DNA of 64,000 nucleotides from Lactobacillus ultunensis DSM 16047. Lineage in GTDB: Bacteria > Bacillota > Bacilli > Lactobacillales > Lactobacillaceae. The DNA lies in NCBI RefSeq assembly GCF_001436305.1, contig NZ_AZFO01000003.1, positions 47,656-111,655 of the forward strand, given 5' to 3'. A program made the translations under genes and the position numbers. The notes beneath the pieces were generated by a model that was not told the origin of the DNA, did not search any database, and saw only the letters and a program-made list of their open reading frames with translations. Positions 44,528 through 52,322 of this stretch are shown here, in pieces (the stretch's first letter is position 1; each line of letters begins with the position of its first letter).

Positions 44528-45904
44528 CTATAACTCTGGTTTAGTCCGATTTCTCAAAGTAAATGAAATAATTAAACATATTAACGAAACAAGTGCTGCT
44601 ACGGCAAAGGCCCCTTGGTAACCATGCATCAATTGCACGCCATGAGTATGACCATTAGAAATAACTGCAGCAACTGTTACCAGCCCAGCGGTACCTAAAG
44701 AACTTGCTATTTGACGAAAAGTAGCTACAACACTATTACCATGAACAATTAATCTTTCTGGCAAAGCATTAATACCCGATGTAGTGACTGGCATCATTAC
44801 CAATGAAATTGCTCCCATTCTAATTGCATATAAGAAAACAATCCATGGCAAACTTGTACGATCATTAAACCAAATCATTGGAATTGTCGCAAGCGTCAGT
44901 ATTCCAAACCCAATAAATGATAGGCCTTTAATACCGTGAAGATCTAAAAGTCGACCAGCAATCGGAGCCACAATCGCCATTAAAATCGCACCTGGCAATA
45001 ACAATAAACCTGAAATGAAAGCAGAAACTCCACGAACATCTTGTAAATAAAGTGGCACAATCAATTCCGTTCCTAACATCGCTACGTTAATTAACGAAGC
45101 CAAAATAGTAGTCTTAGTAAATGACGGTGATTTAAATACTCGCATTTGCAATAATGGTTTCTTTAATTTTAGCTGAAGAATAATAAATGCTGCAGTTACT
45201 ATTAAACCAATAATCAAAATGATTAACGTAAAAGTATTAATTCCAGCAATTACACCAATGTTAGAGAAACCATACAAGAGTAAACCGAAACCAACAGTTG
45301 ACAACAAAAGTGATGACCAACTTAATTTAGTAGGCTTGGGCTGATTAATATTTTTAACAGTAAAGAAAGATAAAATAATAGCTAATACTGTAAGTGGAAG
45401 CAAAATAATAAAAATCCATTCCCATGGATAATGATTTACTATCCAACCAGATAAAGTGGGGCCAATGGCAGGTCCTAAAATAATTACGATAGCAGCTAGA
45501 CCTAATGCTGCTCCACGTTGACTTGGCGGATAAACTAATGTCAAAACATTTTGTGTTAAGGGCATGCTGATACCTACAGAAATTGCTTGAATGATCCTTC
45601 CTGCCAACAGCCATTCAAAAGTTTGTGCTGTAGACGCAATAATTGTCCCCATTAAGAAAATAAATAATGTAGTTATAAATAAAGTGCGTAAAGGAACACG
45701 ATTAAAGAAATAAGCCGCTGTAGGCATCATAATTCCCACAACTAGAATATAGCCAGTACTTAACCACTGAGACACAGATTGACTAATATTGAATGCCTGC
45801 ATAATAGTAGGCAATGCATTATTCAAGATTGTTTCTGTTAATGTCGATAAAAAACCTCCTAATAAAATTGTAAAAACTAACAAACGTCGTTCTAACGGTT
45901 TCAT
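44528..45904 (-). CDS. DHA2-type MFS exporter
   Basis: About 458 aa with about 14 membrane segments; family motif C GPAIGPTLSGWI and motif A LAGRIIQAI. Start ATG at 45904 behind AGAGGAGG. EmrB/QacA-like drug:proton antiporter family; substrate unknown. Paralogous to the exporter at 50240-51610. Operon with marR. Confidence 0.88.
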   Translation of the reverse strand: MKPLERRLLVFTILLGGFLSTLTETILNNALPTIMQAFNISQSVSQWLSTGYILVVGIMMPTAAYFFNRVPLRTLFITTLFIFLMGTIIASTAQTFEWLLAGRIIQAISVGISMPLTQNVLTLVYPPSQRGAALGLAAIVIILGPAIGPTLSGWIVNHYPWEWIFIILLPLTVLAIILSFFTVKNINQPKPTKLSWSSLLLSTVGFGLLLYGFSNIGVIAGINTFTLIILIIGLIVTAAFIILQLKLKKPLLQMRVFKSPSFTKTTILASLINVAMLGTELIVPLYLQDVRGVSAFISGLLLLPGAILMAIVAPIAGRLLDLHGIKGLSFIGFGILTLATIPMIWFNDRTSLPWIVFLYAIRMGAISLVMMPVTTSGINALPERLIVHGNSVVATFRQIASSLGTAGLVTVAAVISNGHTHGVQLMHGYQGAFAVAALVSLICLIISFTLRNRTKPEL

Positions 45905-45924
45905 ACAATCCTCCTCTAAAATGA

Positions 45925-45952
45925 TTAGCATGCTAACTATTTTAGCATACTA
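45925..45952. promoter_or_regulatory. Likely MarR operator
   Basis: Perfect palindrome TTAGCATGCTAA (45925-45936) and a second near-copy TTAGCATACTA (45942-45952) just before the exporter gene, covering the probable promoter. Confidence 0.6.
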
Positions 45953-45995
45953 TTTAGATATGGAAAGATAGTATCATAACTACAAAAATGAATTA

Positions 45996-46571
45996 TTATA
46001 CTTTGTTCTTACCCTTTTCTAGTTCAAGTAAATACTTCTGATTTTCTATTCCTGCTGCATAGCCAGTTAAGCTACCATTTCCACCAATCACGCGATGACA
46101 TGGTATTAATATCAAAATAGGATTATTATGGTTAGCCATACCAATTGCTCGAGCAGCTTTTGGTTTACCCATCATTTGTGCAATTTTCCCATAAGTTCGA
46201 GTTTCACCATAAGGAATTTTTTGAAGAGCTTGCCAAACCTGTTTTTGAAAATCAGTCCCTTTAGGCGCTAATGGTAAGTCAAAATTTGTACGTCGACCTG
46301 CAAAGTATTCTTTTAGCTCTTGAACACATTTTTTAACTAATTCGTTGGTATCCTCAGATAGTAACCTATTCTTTTCAACCTCAATAGGCTTAATCGCAAT
46401 TATTGCTTTATCACTCGCTGTGATTCTGAGAAGACCTATTGGTGTTTCTAATGTTAGGCTATAGTTTTTCAATTCTTCACTTTCTTTTGCTCGGGATGTT
46501 CCTGTTAGCTCTGCTGACATACATCGACCACAAAAAAATAAAAACATATTTTCTATGTTATTATTTTCCAA
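45996..46571 (-). CDS. ogt: Methylated-DNA--protein cysteine methyltransferase
   Basis: DNA repair protein taking O6-methyl groups onto Cys158 (IPCHRV); residues about 37-191 are normal (YSLTLETP, GKPKAARAIGMANHNN). The first 36 residues are odd: codons 9-28 are the reverse complement of a toxin relic (46484-46545). The TTG at 46571 has no clear ribosome binding site; TTG at 46472 before KNYSLTLETP is an alternative. The natural 5' end may have been replaced, and expression is uncertain. Confidence 0.85.
   Translation of the reverse strand: MENNNIENMFLFFCGRCMSAELTGTSRAKESEELKNYSLTLETPIGLLRITASDKAIIAIKPIEVEKNRLLSEDTNELVKKCVQELKEYFAGRRTNFDLPLAPKGTDFQKQVWQALQKIPYGETRTYGKIAQMMGKPKAARAIGMANHNNPILILIPCHRVIGGNGSLTGYAAGIENQKYLLELEKGKNKV
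46484..46545 (+). pseudogene. Relic of the holin-like toxin gene
   Basis: 62 bp nearly identical to codons 11-28 of the toxin at 47582 (one substitution, one extra A), same orientation. Reads LLLGMFLLALLTYIDHKK, but the stop is lost through the extra A. Upstream the match ends abruptly; no promoter, leader or antisense RNA remains. It is fused in frame to an ORF from ATG 46451 to 46585. Confidence 0.8.
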
Positions 46572-46579
46572 TTACATGT

Positions 46580-47365
46580 TTATAATGAGCTATTAGTATT
46601 TTTTATTAAATCACGATTATAAAAATAAATTGCCAACAAAGAAATGATTATAATGGGAATAAACTCTAATAAAATTGGCTCCCATGATTGAACACTAACG
46701 GGCTGACTTATATCTGCTTGTAAATCCATCAAGAAATGAAGCAATATACAAGGCCATATTCGGTTAGAAAAGATATGAACAAAGCACAGCATGACACCAA
46801 ATGCAAAAGCATAGAATATCTGCTGTAAAGTTGATATACAAGGTTGATGTGTCAAATTTGCTAAGTGTATCAATCCAAATACAATTGATGAACTCAAGCT
46901 CGCCCAAATCAATATCCATTTTGTATTATCGAAACATTTAATAAATAAGTTAAAAATTAAGTTGCGACATAAGAGTTCTTCAACAATTCCTGCAGCAAGG
47001 GCAATTAAAATAACTACTAATTTATCTGATAAATTAAGGATAAACACTGCTCCCCAATTAGATATCCCAACGGTAGTACAAAATAAAATCAAGCCAATGA
47101 AATAAATTATCGTCATAATTATACTTTTACCTTGTTTAGGACGTGTATTGAATACACGAGTCGTTCTGCAAAAGATAAATGTACACAATCCTAACAAGCA
47201 ACACAAAAGGAAATAAGGAATTACATGATTTAAATCAAACTCTTGAAAAAACATTATCTGAGTATAACTAAGATATAAAGTAGCAACAACAATTGCATTA
47301 CATATCATTTTTAAAATAGACGGATTTGTTTTTTCAATTGCCAAATTATCTCTGATAATTTTCAT
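46580..47365 (-). CDS. CPBP intramembrane metalloprotease
   Basis: 261 aa with seven or eight membrane segments. Abi/CAAX motif GIVEELLCRNLIF (Glu-Glu ... Arg), GLIHLANL and LLHFLMD supply the metal-binding residues. Some members give bacteriocin self-immunity. Directly upstream of ogt (8-base gap). No bacteriocin gene was seen nearby. Confidence 0.82.
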   Translation of the reverse strand: MKIIRDNLAIEKTNPSILKMICNAIVVATLYLSYTQIMFFQEFDLNHVIPYFLLCCLLGLCTFIFCRTTRVFNTRPKQGKSIIMTIIYFIGLILFCTTVGISNWGAVFILNLSDKLVVILIALAAGIVEELLCRNLIFNLFIKCFDNTKWILIWASLSSSIVFGLIHLANLTHQPCISTLQQIFYAFAFGVMLCFVHIFSNRIWPCILLHFLMDLQADISQPVSVQSWEPILLEFIPIIIISLLAIYFYNRDLIKNTNSSL

Positions 47366-47437
47366 TATTTAACTCCAATATGACTATTAATTTCTAAATT
47401 CATAGCTATTATAAAATTTATTCTCAGACGCTTCTAT

Positions 47438-47466
47438 AATTTGGCATACAACTAAACTATTTTTTA
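47438..47466. repeat. Dispersed element TTTGGCATACAAC, copy 1
   Basis: AATTTGGCATACAAC followed by an A/T tract; related copies at 52689-52717 and 57561-57587, all in the same orientation. It directly precedes the toxin A promoter. Confidence 0.45.
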
Positions 47467-47483
47467 GCTTGTTCATCTTCTAT

Positions 47484-47506
47484 TTAAGATAACTCTTCTG
47501 TATAAT
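47484..47506 (+). promoter_or_regulatory. Promoter of toxin A
   Basis: TATAAT at 47501-47506 with a weak -35 TTCTAT 17 bases upstream. The block TCTGTATAATTATTTCCGCAGAA is conserved at the second toxin locus (49741-49762). Confidence 0.6.
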
Positions 47507-47581
47507 TATTTCCGCAGAACAACACAATTTTCCCCCAGAGGTGAGGCCTATGGTCAAGATACTACAGAAAGGGGTTCAACC

Positions 47582-47668
47582 ATGTCGGTTTATGAAGGCA
47601 TTGCTTTGATGCTTTTGTTCGGGATGTTCCTGTTAGCTCTGCTGACATACATCGACCACAAAAAATAA
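47582..47668 (+). CDS. Holin-like type I toxin, copy A
   Basis: 28 aa: MSVYEGIALMLLFGMFLLA then LLTYIDHKK. One membrane helix with a polar C-terminus, matching the putative holin-like (Hol-Tox) family, relatives of TxpA/BsrG type I toxins. Ribosome binding site AAAGGGG 7 bases upstream. A strong GAGGTGAGG site further upstream drives a 19-codon leader frame (ATG 47552) that overlaps the toxin start. A convergent antisense RNA covers the 3' end. Confidence 0.82.
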   Translation: MSVYEGIALMLLFGMFLLALLTYIDHKK

Positions 47669-47781
47669 AAACGCCGCTCAATAACTTTGGTAAAGTTATT
47701 GAGCGTCGTCTGACGTAATATGTAATTTTAACCACCGCTCTTAAGCGGGCTGCAGGAGGTCTCTAACCTCCTTTTTTTGCT
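47659..47781 (-). ncRNA. Candidate antisense antitoxin RNA of toxin A
   Basis: A TATAAT on the minus strand (47788-47793) just beyond the toxin terminator would start an RNA near 47781. It would end at the hairpin 47675-47705 (14-bp stem), followed on the minus strand by GTTTTTATTTTTT. About 120 nt, complementary to the 3' region and last codons of the toxin mRNA, as in RatA/SR4-type antitoxins. Confidence 0.55.
47755..47778 (+). terminator. Terminator of toxin A mRNA
   Basis: GGAGGT / ACCTCC with a 5-base loop and seven T; preceded by a CCGCT/AGCGG hairpin. The ACCTCC arm could also pair with the GAGGT of the 5' leader. Confidence 0.7.
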
Positions 47782-47832
47782 CACTTAATTATAGTATTTT
47801 TTACTATTTTTGATCCATTATCTTATGTTGTA

Positions 47833-48237
47833 TCATTCAATTACCGAGCAATGTTTCTTTAATACTTCAGCAACTTTGATCATTTCTTTTTCAGTATCAT
47901 CTTTAGTAGTAACATCTAACATCAGCACAATACCTTCTTGTTTTGTCATTTTTAAATGATATCCATTTTTCTTAAGAAATAACTTAGTTGCAACATAAGC
48001 TGTCCTTTTATTTCCATCAGCAAAAATATGCTTTTTAGTAATCTTTTGTAAAATAAATGCGGCTTTCAACCAAATACTAGGATATAATTCATGGTCAAAC
48101 AATACTTGTCTAGGTTGTTGAGTAATTATACTTAATCCTTCAGGATATTGGAGTATTTCTTGCTCTTCATCAGTAAAATTAAGAACCATTTTATTCACAT
48201 AAATTAATTCACTTTCAGATAGATACTTAATATCCAT
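47833..48237 (-). CDS. doc: Doc-type toxin (Fic/Doc family)
   Basis: 134 aa. Fic/Doc motif HIFADGNKR at residues 70-78, where His70 is catalytic; Doc toxins phosphorylate EF-Tu. Start ATG at 48237, two bases after the antitoxin stop, so the two are coupled. A longer start at 48261 lies inside the antitoxin gene. Confidence 0.88.
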   Translation of the reverse strand: MDIKYLSESELIYVNKMVLNFTDEEQEILQYPEGLSIITQQPRQVLFDHELYPSIWLKAAFILQKITKKHIFADGNKRTAYVATKLFLKKNGYHLKMTKQEGIVLMLDVTTKDDTEKEMIKVAEVLKKHCSVIE

Positions 48238-48239
48238 AA

Positions 48240-48500
48240 TTATAGATCCTTCAATGCCCAAACTAAGTCCTTATCTTCATTTAGGATTTGAGCGATATCA
48301 TCCTTAGTTTCTTGTGATATTTCAGGTATTTTCTTGTAAGTTATGGACATCCCATCAGGGGCAATTTCTTTAATTATTTGATCACCAGCCTTTAAATTCA
48401 ATAAATCTACATCTTTTTTGGTAAGTCTAATTGCCTCCGAATTACCTGCTTTGAAAACTTTGGCAATTTTATCTCTATCATAATTTGCAACGTAATTCAT
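48240..48500 (-). CDS. AbrB/MazE-type antitoxin
   Basis: 86 aa. SpoVT/AbrB domain at about 10-55 (AKVFKAGNSEAIRLTKKDVDLLNLKAGDQ), and an acidic C-terminal tail likely to bind and mask Doc. A perfect 16-bp palindrome in front of the gene is the likely autorepression site. Comparable to Phd/Doc but with an AbrB-type partner. Confidence 0.85.
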   Translation of the reverse strand: MNYVANYDRDKIAKVFKAGNSEAIRLTKKDVDLLNLKAGDQIIKEIAPDGMSITYKKIPEISQETKDDIAQILNEDKDLVWALKDL

Positions 48501-48517
48501 AATTATCTCCTCTCATC

Positions 48518-48536
48518 AATTGTAATTACAATTATA
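48518..48536 (-). promoter_or_regulatory. Operator and -10 of the antitoxin-doc operon
   Basis: AATTGTAATTACAATT (48518-48533) is a perfect palindrome, overlapping a minus-strand TATAAT (48531-48536). A half-site TGTAATTA lies at 48543-48550. Confidence 0.6.
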
Positions 48537-48592
48537 GCATTTTGTAATTACTCATTTTTACTAATTTGCCTAATTTTCAGACTTTCAACAAA

Positions 48593-48646
48593 GTTGCAAC
48601 TATTAGTTGCACAAAATGCAATCAAAAGATGGTTGCCTGCAACCAT
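48593..48646 (+). promoter_or_regulatory. GTTGC inverted repeats before the XRE gene
   Basis: GTTGCAAC (48593-48600), GTTGCA (48606-48611) and the perfect repeat ATGGTTGC-CT-GCAACCAT (48629-48646). Probably the XRE protein's own operators. Confidence 0.55.
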
Positions 48647-48693
48647 AATTTTTAATAAATTAAGGTCGAATAGAATAGAAAGGACGATTAATC

Positions 48694-49671
48694 ATGAGAT
48701 TAGGTCAAAAAATTGCGGACTTGCGCAAAAAGAATAATCTTTCTCAAGAAGATTTAGCCGAAGAAATGAATGTCAGTCGTCAAGCTGTTTCAAAATGGGA
48801 AAGTGATCAATCAATTCCAGATATTGAGAAAATTGTCAATTTATCAGAGTTTTTTGGTGTTACAACAGATTATCTATTAAAAAATGGAACTCCATCTTTT
48901 GAATTTAAGTCAGAAGATATTGCCACAGAAGAAAAGATGCCTGTTTTATCTGATGACTTAGTACAAAAATATTTATTTGCTGTCAAAAGAAATTCCAAGC
49001 TACGAGCTTTAGTTGCAGCTCTTGTTGTTTTTAGTCCAGTATGCATTTATTTTGCAGGAGCTTTGGCAATATTCTTAGGTCCACGCAATGGTCAGTTACC
49101 TTTTATTATTTCTCTGATCGGCTATGCAACAACTGTTGTTACTATAGCAATTGCACTTGGGCTTTTAGTTTATAGTATCTTTAACATGCGTGAGTTTACA
49201 CAATTAAAAGAACAAAACTTTGATTTTATTGAAGAAAAAAAGAGATTAACCTCTACAATTCAAGAATTTCATCAAACTAAAGATAAATATGTTGTCTTTG
49301 CATGTGTTTTAGGTGTTTTAAGCATTATTAGTCCAATGATTGACGGCTTCAGTCATTTTTCTAGTATGGGATCACTTATTGCTTGGGGAATATTCTTCCT
49401 AATTCTTAGTATTGCCTTATACTTGCTCGCTTCTTATGTGTTTTACAAAAATTATCTTTCTATTTTAATTAAGCGCAAGAAACATTTACCAACTAACTTA
49501 CACAAATTATTCATTTATGGTAGTTGGTTCTATCTTTTCGTTGTTTTAGGACTTTATTATATTTTTAGTAGATATTTCGTAGACATGTTCAGTGCCTCAA
49601 ATATTTTATATTTAGGCATTATTAGTTACTGCCTATTTACATATTTCTTTATCAAAGAAAAAGCAGAGTGA
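48694..49671 (+). CDS. XRE regulator with membrane domain
   Basis: 325 aa. HTH_3 domain at residues 1-65 (LSQEDLAEEMNVSRQAVSKWESD), a linker, then six hydrophobic segments from about residue 108 to 320. A membrane-tethered regulator that may sense envelope stress or a small molecule. Ribosome binding site AGAAAGGA. Lies between the doc module and toxin B; it could control the neighbours through the GTTGC repeats. Confidence 0.82.
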   Translation: MRLGQKIADLRKKNNLSQEDLAEEMNVSRQAVSKWESDQSIPDIEKIVNLSEFFGVTTDYLLKNGTPSFEFKSEDIATEEKMPVLSDDLVQKYLFAVKRNSKLRALVAALVVFSPVCIYFAGALAIFLGPRNGQLPFIISLIGYATTVVTIAIALGLLVYSIFNMREFTQLKEQNFDFIEEKKRLTSTIQEFHQTKDKYVVFACVLGVLSIISPMIDGFSHFSSMGSLIAWGIFFLILSIALYLLASYVFYKNYLSILIKRKKHLPTNLHKLFIYGSWFYLFVVLGLYYIFSRYFVDMFSASNILYLGIISYCLFTYFFIKEKAE

Positions 49672-49679
49672 ATTCAATT

Positions 49680-49710
49680 AAAAAAGTCCCGCAAGTTGTG
49701 GGACTTTTAG
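49680..49710 (+). terminator. Terminator after the XRE gene
   Basis: AAAAGTCCC / GGGACTTTT stem with extra G-C/A-T pairs, T run on the plus strand. Confidence 0.75.
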
Positions 49711-49726
49711 CTTGTTCGTCTTCTGT

Positions 49727-49749
49727 TTGAACTAACTTTTCTGTATAAT
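49727..49749 (+). promoter_or_regulatory. Promoter of toxin B
   Basis: TATAAT at 49744-49749, surrounding sequence conserved with the toxin A promoter. In the leader, CCTCCGGAGG (49787-49796) is a perfect palindrome that can hide the strong GGAGG site. Confidence 0.6.
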
Positions 49750-49834
49750 TATTTCCGCAGAATAACACTCGCGGTGGTTGTTTTTCCTCCGGAGGTGAGG
49801 CCTATGGTCAAGATACTACAGAAAGAGTTCAACT

Positions 49835-49924
49835 ATGTCGGTTTACGAAGGCATTTCTTCGATGCTTTTGTTTGGGATGTTCCTGTTAGCTCTGCTGATA
49901 TACATCGACCAGCACAAAAAATAA
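49835..49924 (+). CDS. Holin-like type I toxin, copy B
   Basis: 29 aa: MSVYEGISSMLLFGMFLLA then LLIYIDQHKK; 23 of 28 aligned residues equal copy A. Ribosome binding site AAAGAG is weaker than in copy A. The upstream leader frame (ATG 49804) is shifted by a 1-base indel relative to copy A and stays open across the toxin, so its peptide is not conserved. Only the overlap with the toxin start is. Confidence 0.8.
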   Translation: MSVYEGISSMLLFGMFLLALLIYIDQHKK

Positions 49925-50042
49925 AAACGCCGCTCAATCTATTAACTTTGGCAAGTTATTGAGTAGACGCATGTCGAAAATATAACTTTTAGCCACCGCT
50001 CTTAAAGCGGGTTGCACGGAGGTCTCTGACCTCCTTTTTTGT
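49922..50042 (-). ncRNA. Candidate antisense antitoxin RNA of toxin B
   Basis: Minus-strand TATAAT at 50049-50054, in the same place relative to the toxin terminator as in copy A. The hairpin at 49931-49963 is less perfect here (bulged stem), followed by a T-rich end at the toxin stop codon. Confidence 0.5.
50018..50040 (+). terminator. Terminator of toxin B mRNA
   Basis: GGAGGTC / GACCTCC stem with a 3-base loop and six T. Confidence 0.7.
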
Positions 50043-50086
50043 ACTCTTATTATAGCAAATTCACATTAAAAAAGTTCGCAAAATTA

Positions 50087-50230
50087 ATTACGAGTTTTTT
50101 TAGCTTACTTAAACCAGAGATGTTCTACGATCAAGAATTTAAATATCGCAATCTTGAAAAATATATCGAATACTATAACGATAAAAAATTAACCCCAATT
50201 GAATATTGGAGCCAATCCTTAATCAGCTAG
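50087..50230 (+). pseudogene. IS3-family transposase 3' fragment
   Basis: Reads SFFSLLKPEMFYDQEF, then KYIEYYNDKKLTPIEYWSQS and a stop. This is the C-terminal end of an IS150/IS3-type OrfB, with a small internal deletion after YYN. No inverted repeats or upstream part remain. Directly downstream of toxin B, so it may mark how this locus was duplicated or cut. Confidence 0.65.
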
Positions 50231-50239
50231 AATAAACGT

Positions 50240-51610
50240 TTAATTTTTTACATCCCTCTTAACACCGAAAATCAACAAACATGCTAAAAGCGTAACCAAA
50301 ATTGTAGTACCAAATGACCATTGATACCCCGTGATCACTGACGATGTATGGCTTTGTACTATATTCTTTGTTGTTACGGCTAACGCGGTACAAAAGGAAT
50401 TAGCGACTTGAACCATGGTTACGATAATCGTGTTTCCCGATACTACACTCTTTTGTGGTAGGGCATTCAATGCATAAACTTGTGCTGGCGTGTAACATAA
50501 AATTAAGCCTGCGCATCTTAAAGCATAAAAGACAGTAATCCAAATAATTGAAGTTTGAGCATCATAGAAAAACATTGGTGCTGCCATGATTAAGCCCAAT
50601 AGACTCCCGATAATTGCCATTTTTTTAATACCAAATTTATCATATAATCGACCAGCCAAAGGTGACAAAAATGCCATTGCTAAGGCACTAGGAATCATTA
50701 CTTCACCTGAAATTATTGGACTAACTTTTAGAATATTTTGATTAAACAACGGCAACATCAATTCTGGTGCCATGATAGCGCCAGAGATCAACAAAGTTAT
50801 CAGAATGCCTAAACGATATTGTGAATAAGCAAAAACGTGCAAATCAAGCAACGGATTGGCAATCTTGAATTGCCATTTGATAAAAATAGCGACGAAAATT
50901 ACGCCAACAATAGCAAATAAAACCGTAGAAATAATATTACTGCTGCTTTCACCCAAACGACCTAGACTATAAAGCAGAGTTCCTAAACCAATAATAGCAA
51001 AAGCAACTGAAGGGAAATCGGCTGCTGTCTTTTCTGGTTTCAGTACGTTTTCTACAAAGAATTGGGTACAGATCAAAGTCAGAACTGTGAATGGTAATAA
51101 AATGATAAACAACATCCGCCAACTATAAAATTCAAGAATGACACCTGATAAAGTGGGTCCAATTGCTGGTCCTAAATTGATAATAATTCCCGCAATTCCA
51201 ATTGCAAGTCCCCTATTCTTAGCAGGGATGATAATTGTTAGCACATTAGTAACAAGTGGCATATTAATCCCGACGGCTATCGCTTGCACTAAACGTCCAA
51301 TTAATAAAAACAAAAAATTAGGTGCAAAAGTTGCTATCAAGCTTCCTACCAAAAAGATACTCATCGTCATAGTAAACAGATGACGCAAGGGAAAACGATG
51401 CATAAAGTATGAAGCTAACGGCATGATCATTCCAGCCACCAACATATAACCAGTATTAAGCCATTGTGCATTCATTTGGTTAACATGGGTTTCCACCATG
51501 ATCATTGGTAGCCCATTATTCATTAGAGTTTCTGCCAAGGTAGTAATAAAACTCCCTAACAGAAGCGTTGCCATCATTAAGATAATATTCTTGCGTTTGG
51601 TTGTCGTCAT
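50240..51610 (-). CDS. DHA2-type MFS exporter
   Basis: 456 aa, about 14 membrane segments, motifs GPAIGPTLSGVI and LIGRLVQAI. Paralogue of 44528-45904. Starts 3 bases after the B3/B4 gene (GGGAG ribosome binding site inside its end), so the two are one operon. Substrate unknown. Confidence 0.87.
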   Translation of the reverse strand: MTTTKRKNIILMMATLLLGSFITTLAETLMNNGLPMIMVETHVNQMNAQWLNTGYMLVAGMIMPLASYFMHRFPLRHLFTMTMSIFLVGSLIATFAPNFLFLLIGRLVQAIAVGINMPLVTNVLTIIIPAKNRGLAIGIAGIIINLGPAIGPTLSGVILEFYSWRMLFIILLPFTVLTLICTQFFVENVLKPEKTAADFPSVAFAIIGLGTLLYSLGRLGESSSNIISTVLFAIVGVIFVAIFIKWQFKIANPLLDLHVFAYSQYRLGILITLLISGAIMAPELMLPLFNQNILKVSPIISGEVMIPSALAMAFLSPLAGRLYDKFGIKKMAIIGSLLGLIMAAPMFFYDAQTSIIWITVFYALRCAGLILCYTPAQVYALNALPQKSVVSGNTIIVTMVQVANSFCTALAVTTKNIVQSHTSSVITGYQWSFGTTILVTLLACLLIFGVKRDVKN

Positions 51611-51613
51611 TTT

Positions 51614-52318
51614 TTACTCCCATTCAAACTCTGGATGATCCCGATCAACATAACCAATTTGAGTTTCAACGCCAAAAATTTCCTCAATTTTTTCAGCTAA
51701 ATCATCTCTTGCTTTATCTACTGCATCCCTATTCACATCAATAAAACCATCAATTGGGAAGAAAACATTATGCGTTTGATCAGTAATCTTACCATGCTCA
51801 CTTTGACGCCAAGTCCAGCGACGAGTACGCACATCTTTACCTACTGCATAAACAACTTCACCTTCGTCTGGTTCTTCCACTTCATCTTTGCCTAACGGAA
51901 TGAAGGTATCACCAGACTTAGCAAGACGCATCATAATGTTATCTCGTGCATCATCTAAACTATGTGTTCCCATAGGTACAGTATATTTGAGCGAAATTGC
52001 ATTATTAAGATCAACTAACGGATTAATATGCGGCAATTCTTTTCCCTTGGATAAGCGCTTGAACAAAGCTTCCGCAGAACAAGGATATCTATTTGGATTG
52101 ATTCCGATTTTTCTAAAAGCCTCACGATATGGAATGATTTCATCATCTTGTTTAACATTTACACCATCGAATTTTTGTTGTGAATATTTCATGTACTTAT
52201 TTAACAATTTATCAATTGCAGGATAATCTTTATTATTGTCGATCCCTTTTGCAACAACAACGCCCACGTACATATCTGACAACTTTTTAAAAATATCTGA
52301 TGTAACTATAAATTTCAT
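51614..52318 (-). CDS. B3/B4 domain protein
   Basis: 234 aa. B3/B4 tRNA-binding fold as found in the PheRS beta subunit (AFRKIGINPNRYPCSAEAL, AISLKYTVPMGTHSLDD). Possible tRNA-editing or related role, unproven. Start ATG at 52318 behind AGGAGG; the longer ORF to 52453 covers a terminator-like leader and is rejected. Operon with the DHA2 exporter. Confidence 0.82.
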   Translation of the reverse strand: MKFIVTSDIFKKLSDMYVGVVVAKGIDNNKDYPAIDKLLNKYMKYSQQKFDGVNVKQDDEIIPYREAFRKIGINPNRYPCSAEALFKRLSKGKELPHINPLVDLNNAISLKYTVPMGTHSLDDARDNIMMRLAKSGDTFIPLGKDEVEEPDEGEVVYAVGKDVRTRRWTWRQSEHGKITDQTHNVFFPIDGFIDVNRDAVDKARDDLAEKIEEIFGVETQIGYVDRDHPEFEWE

Positions 52319-52322
52319 GAAA

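Noticed and set aside
46580..47365. Bacteriocin immunity gene call for the CPBP protease
   Set aside because: No bacteriocin precursor with a double-glycine leader or related transporter was found nearby.
49774..49962. 62-aa ORF overlapping toxin B
   Set aside because: Its sequence is not shared with copy A beyond the leader MVKILQK because of a 1-base indel. The conserved frame is the toxin frame.
50069..50100. Terminator-like hairpin after toxin B
   Set aside because: A degenerate copy of the hxlR terminator with too few pairs to be stable.
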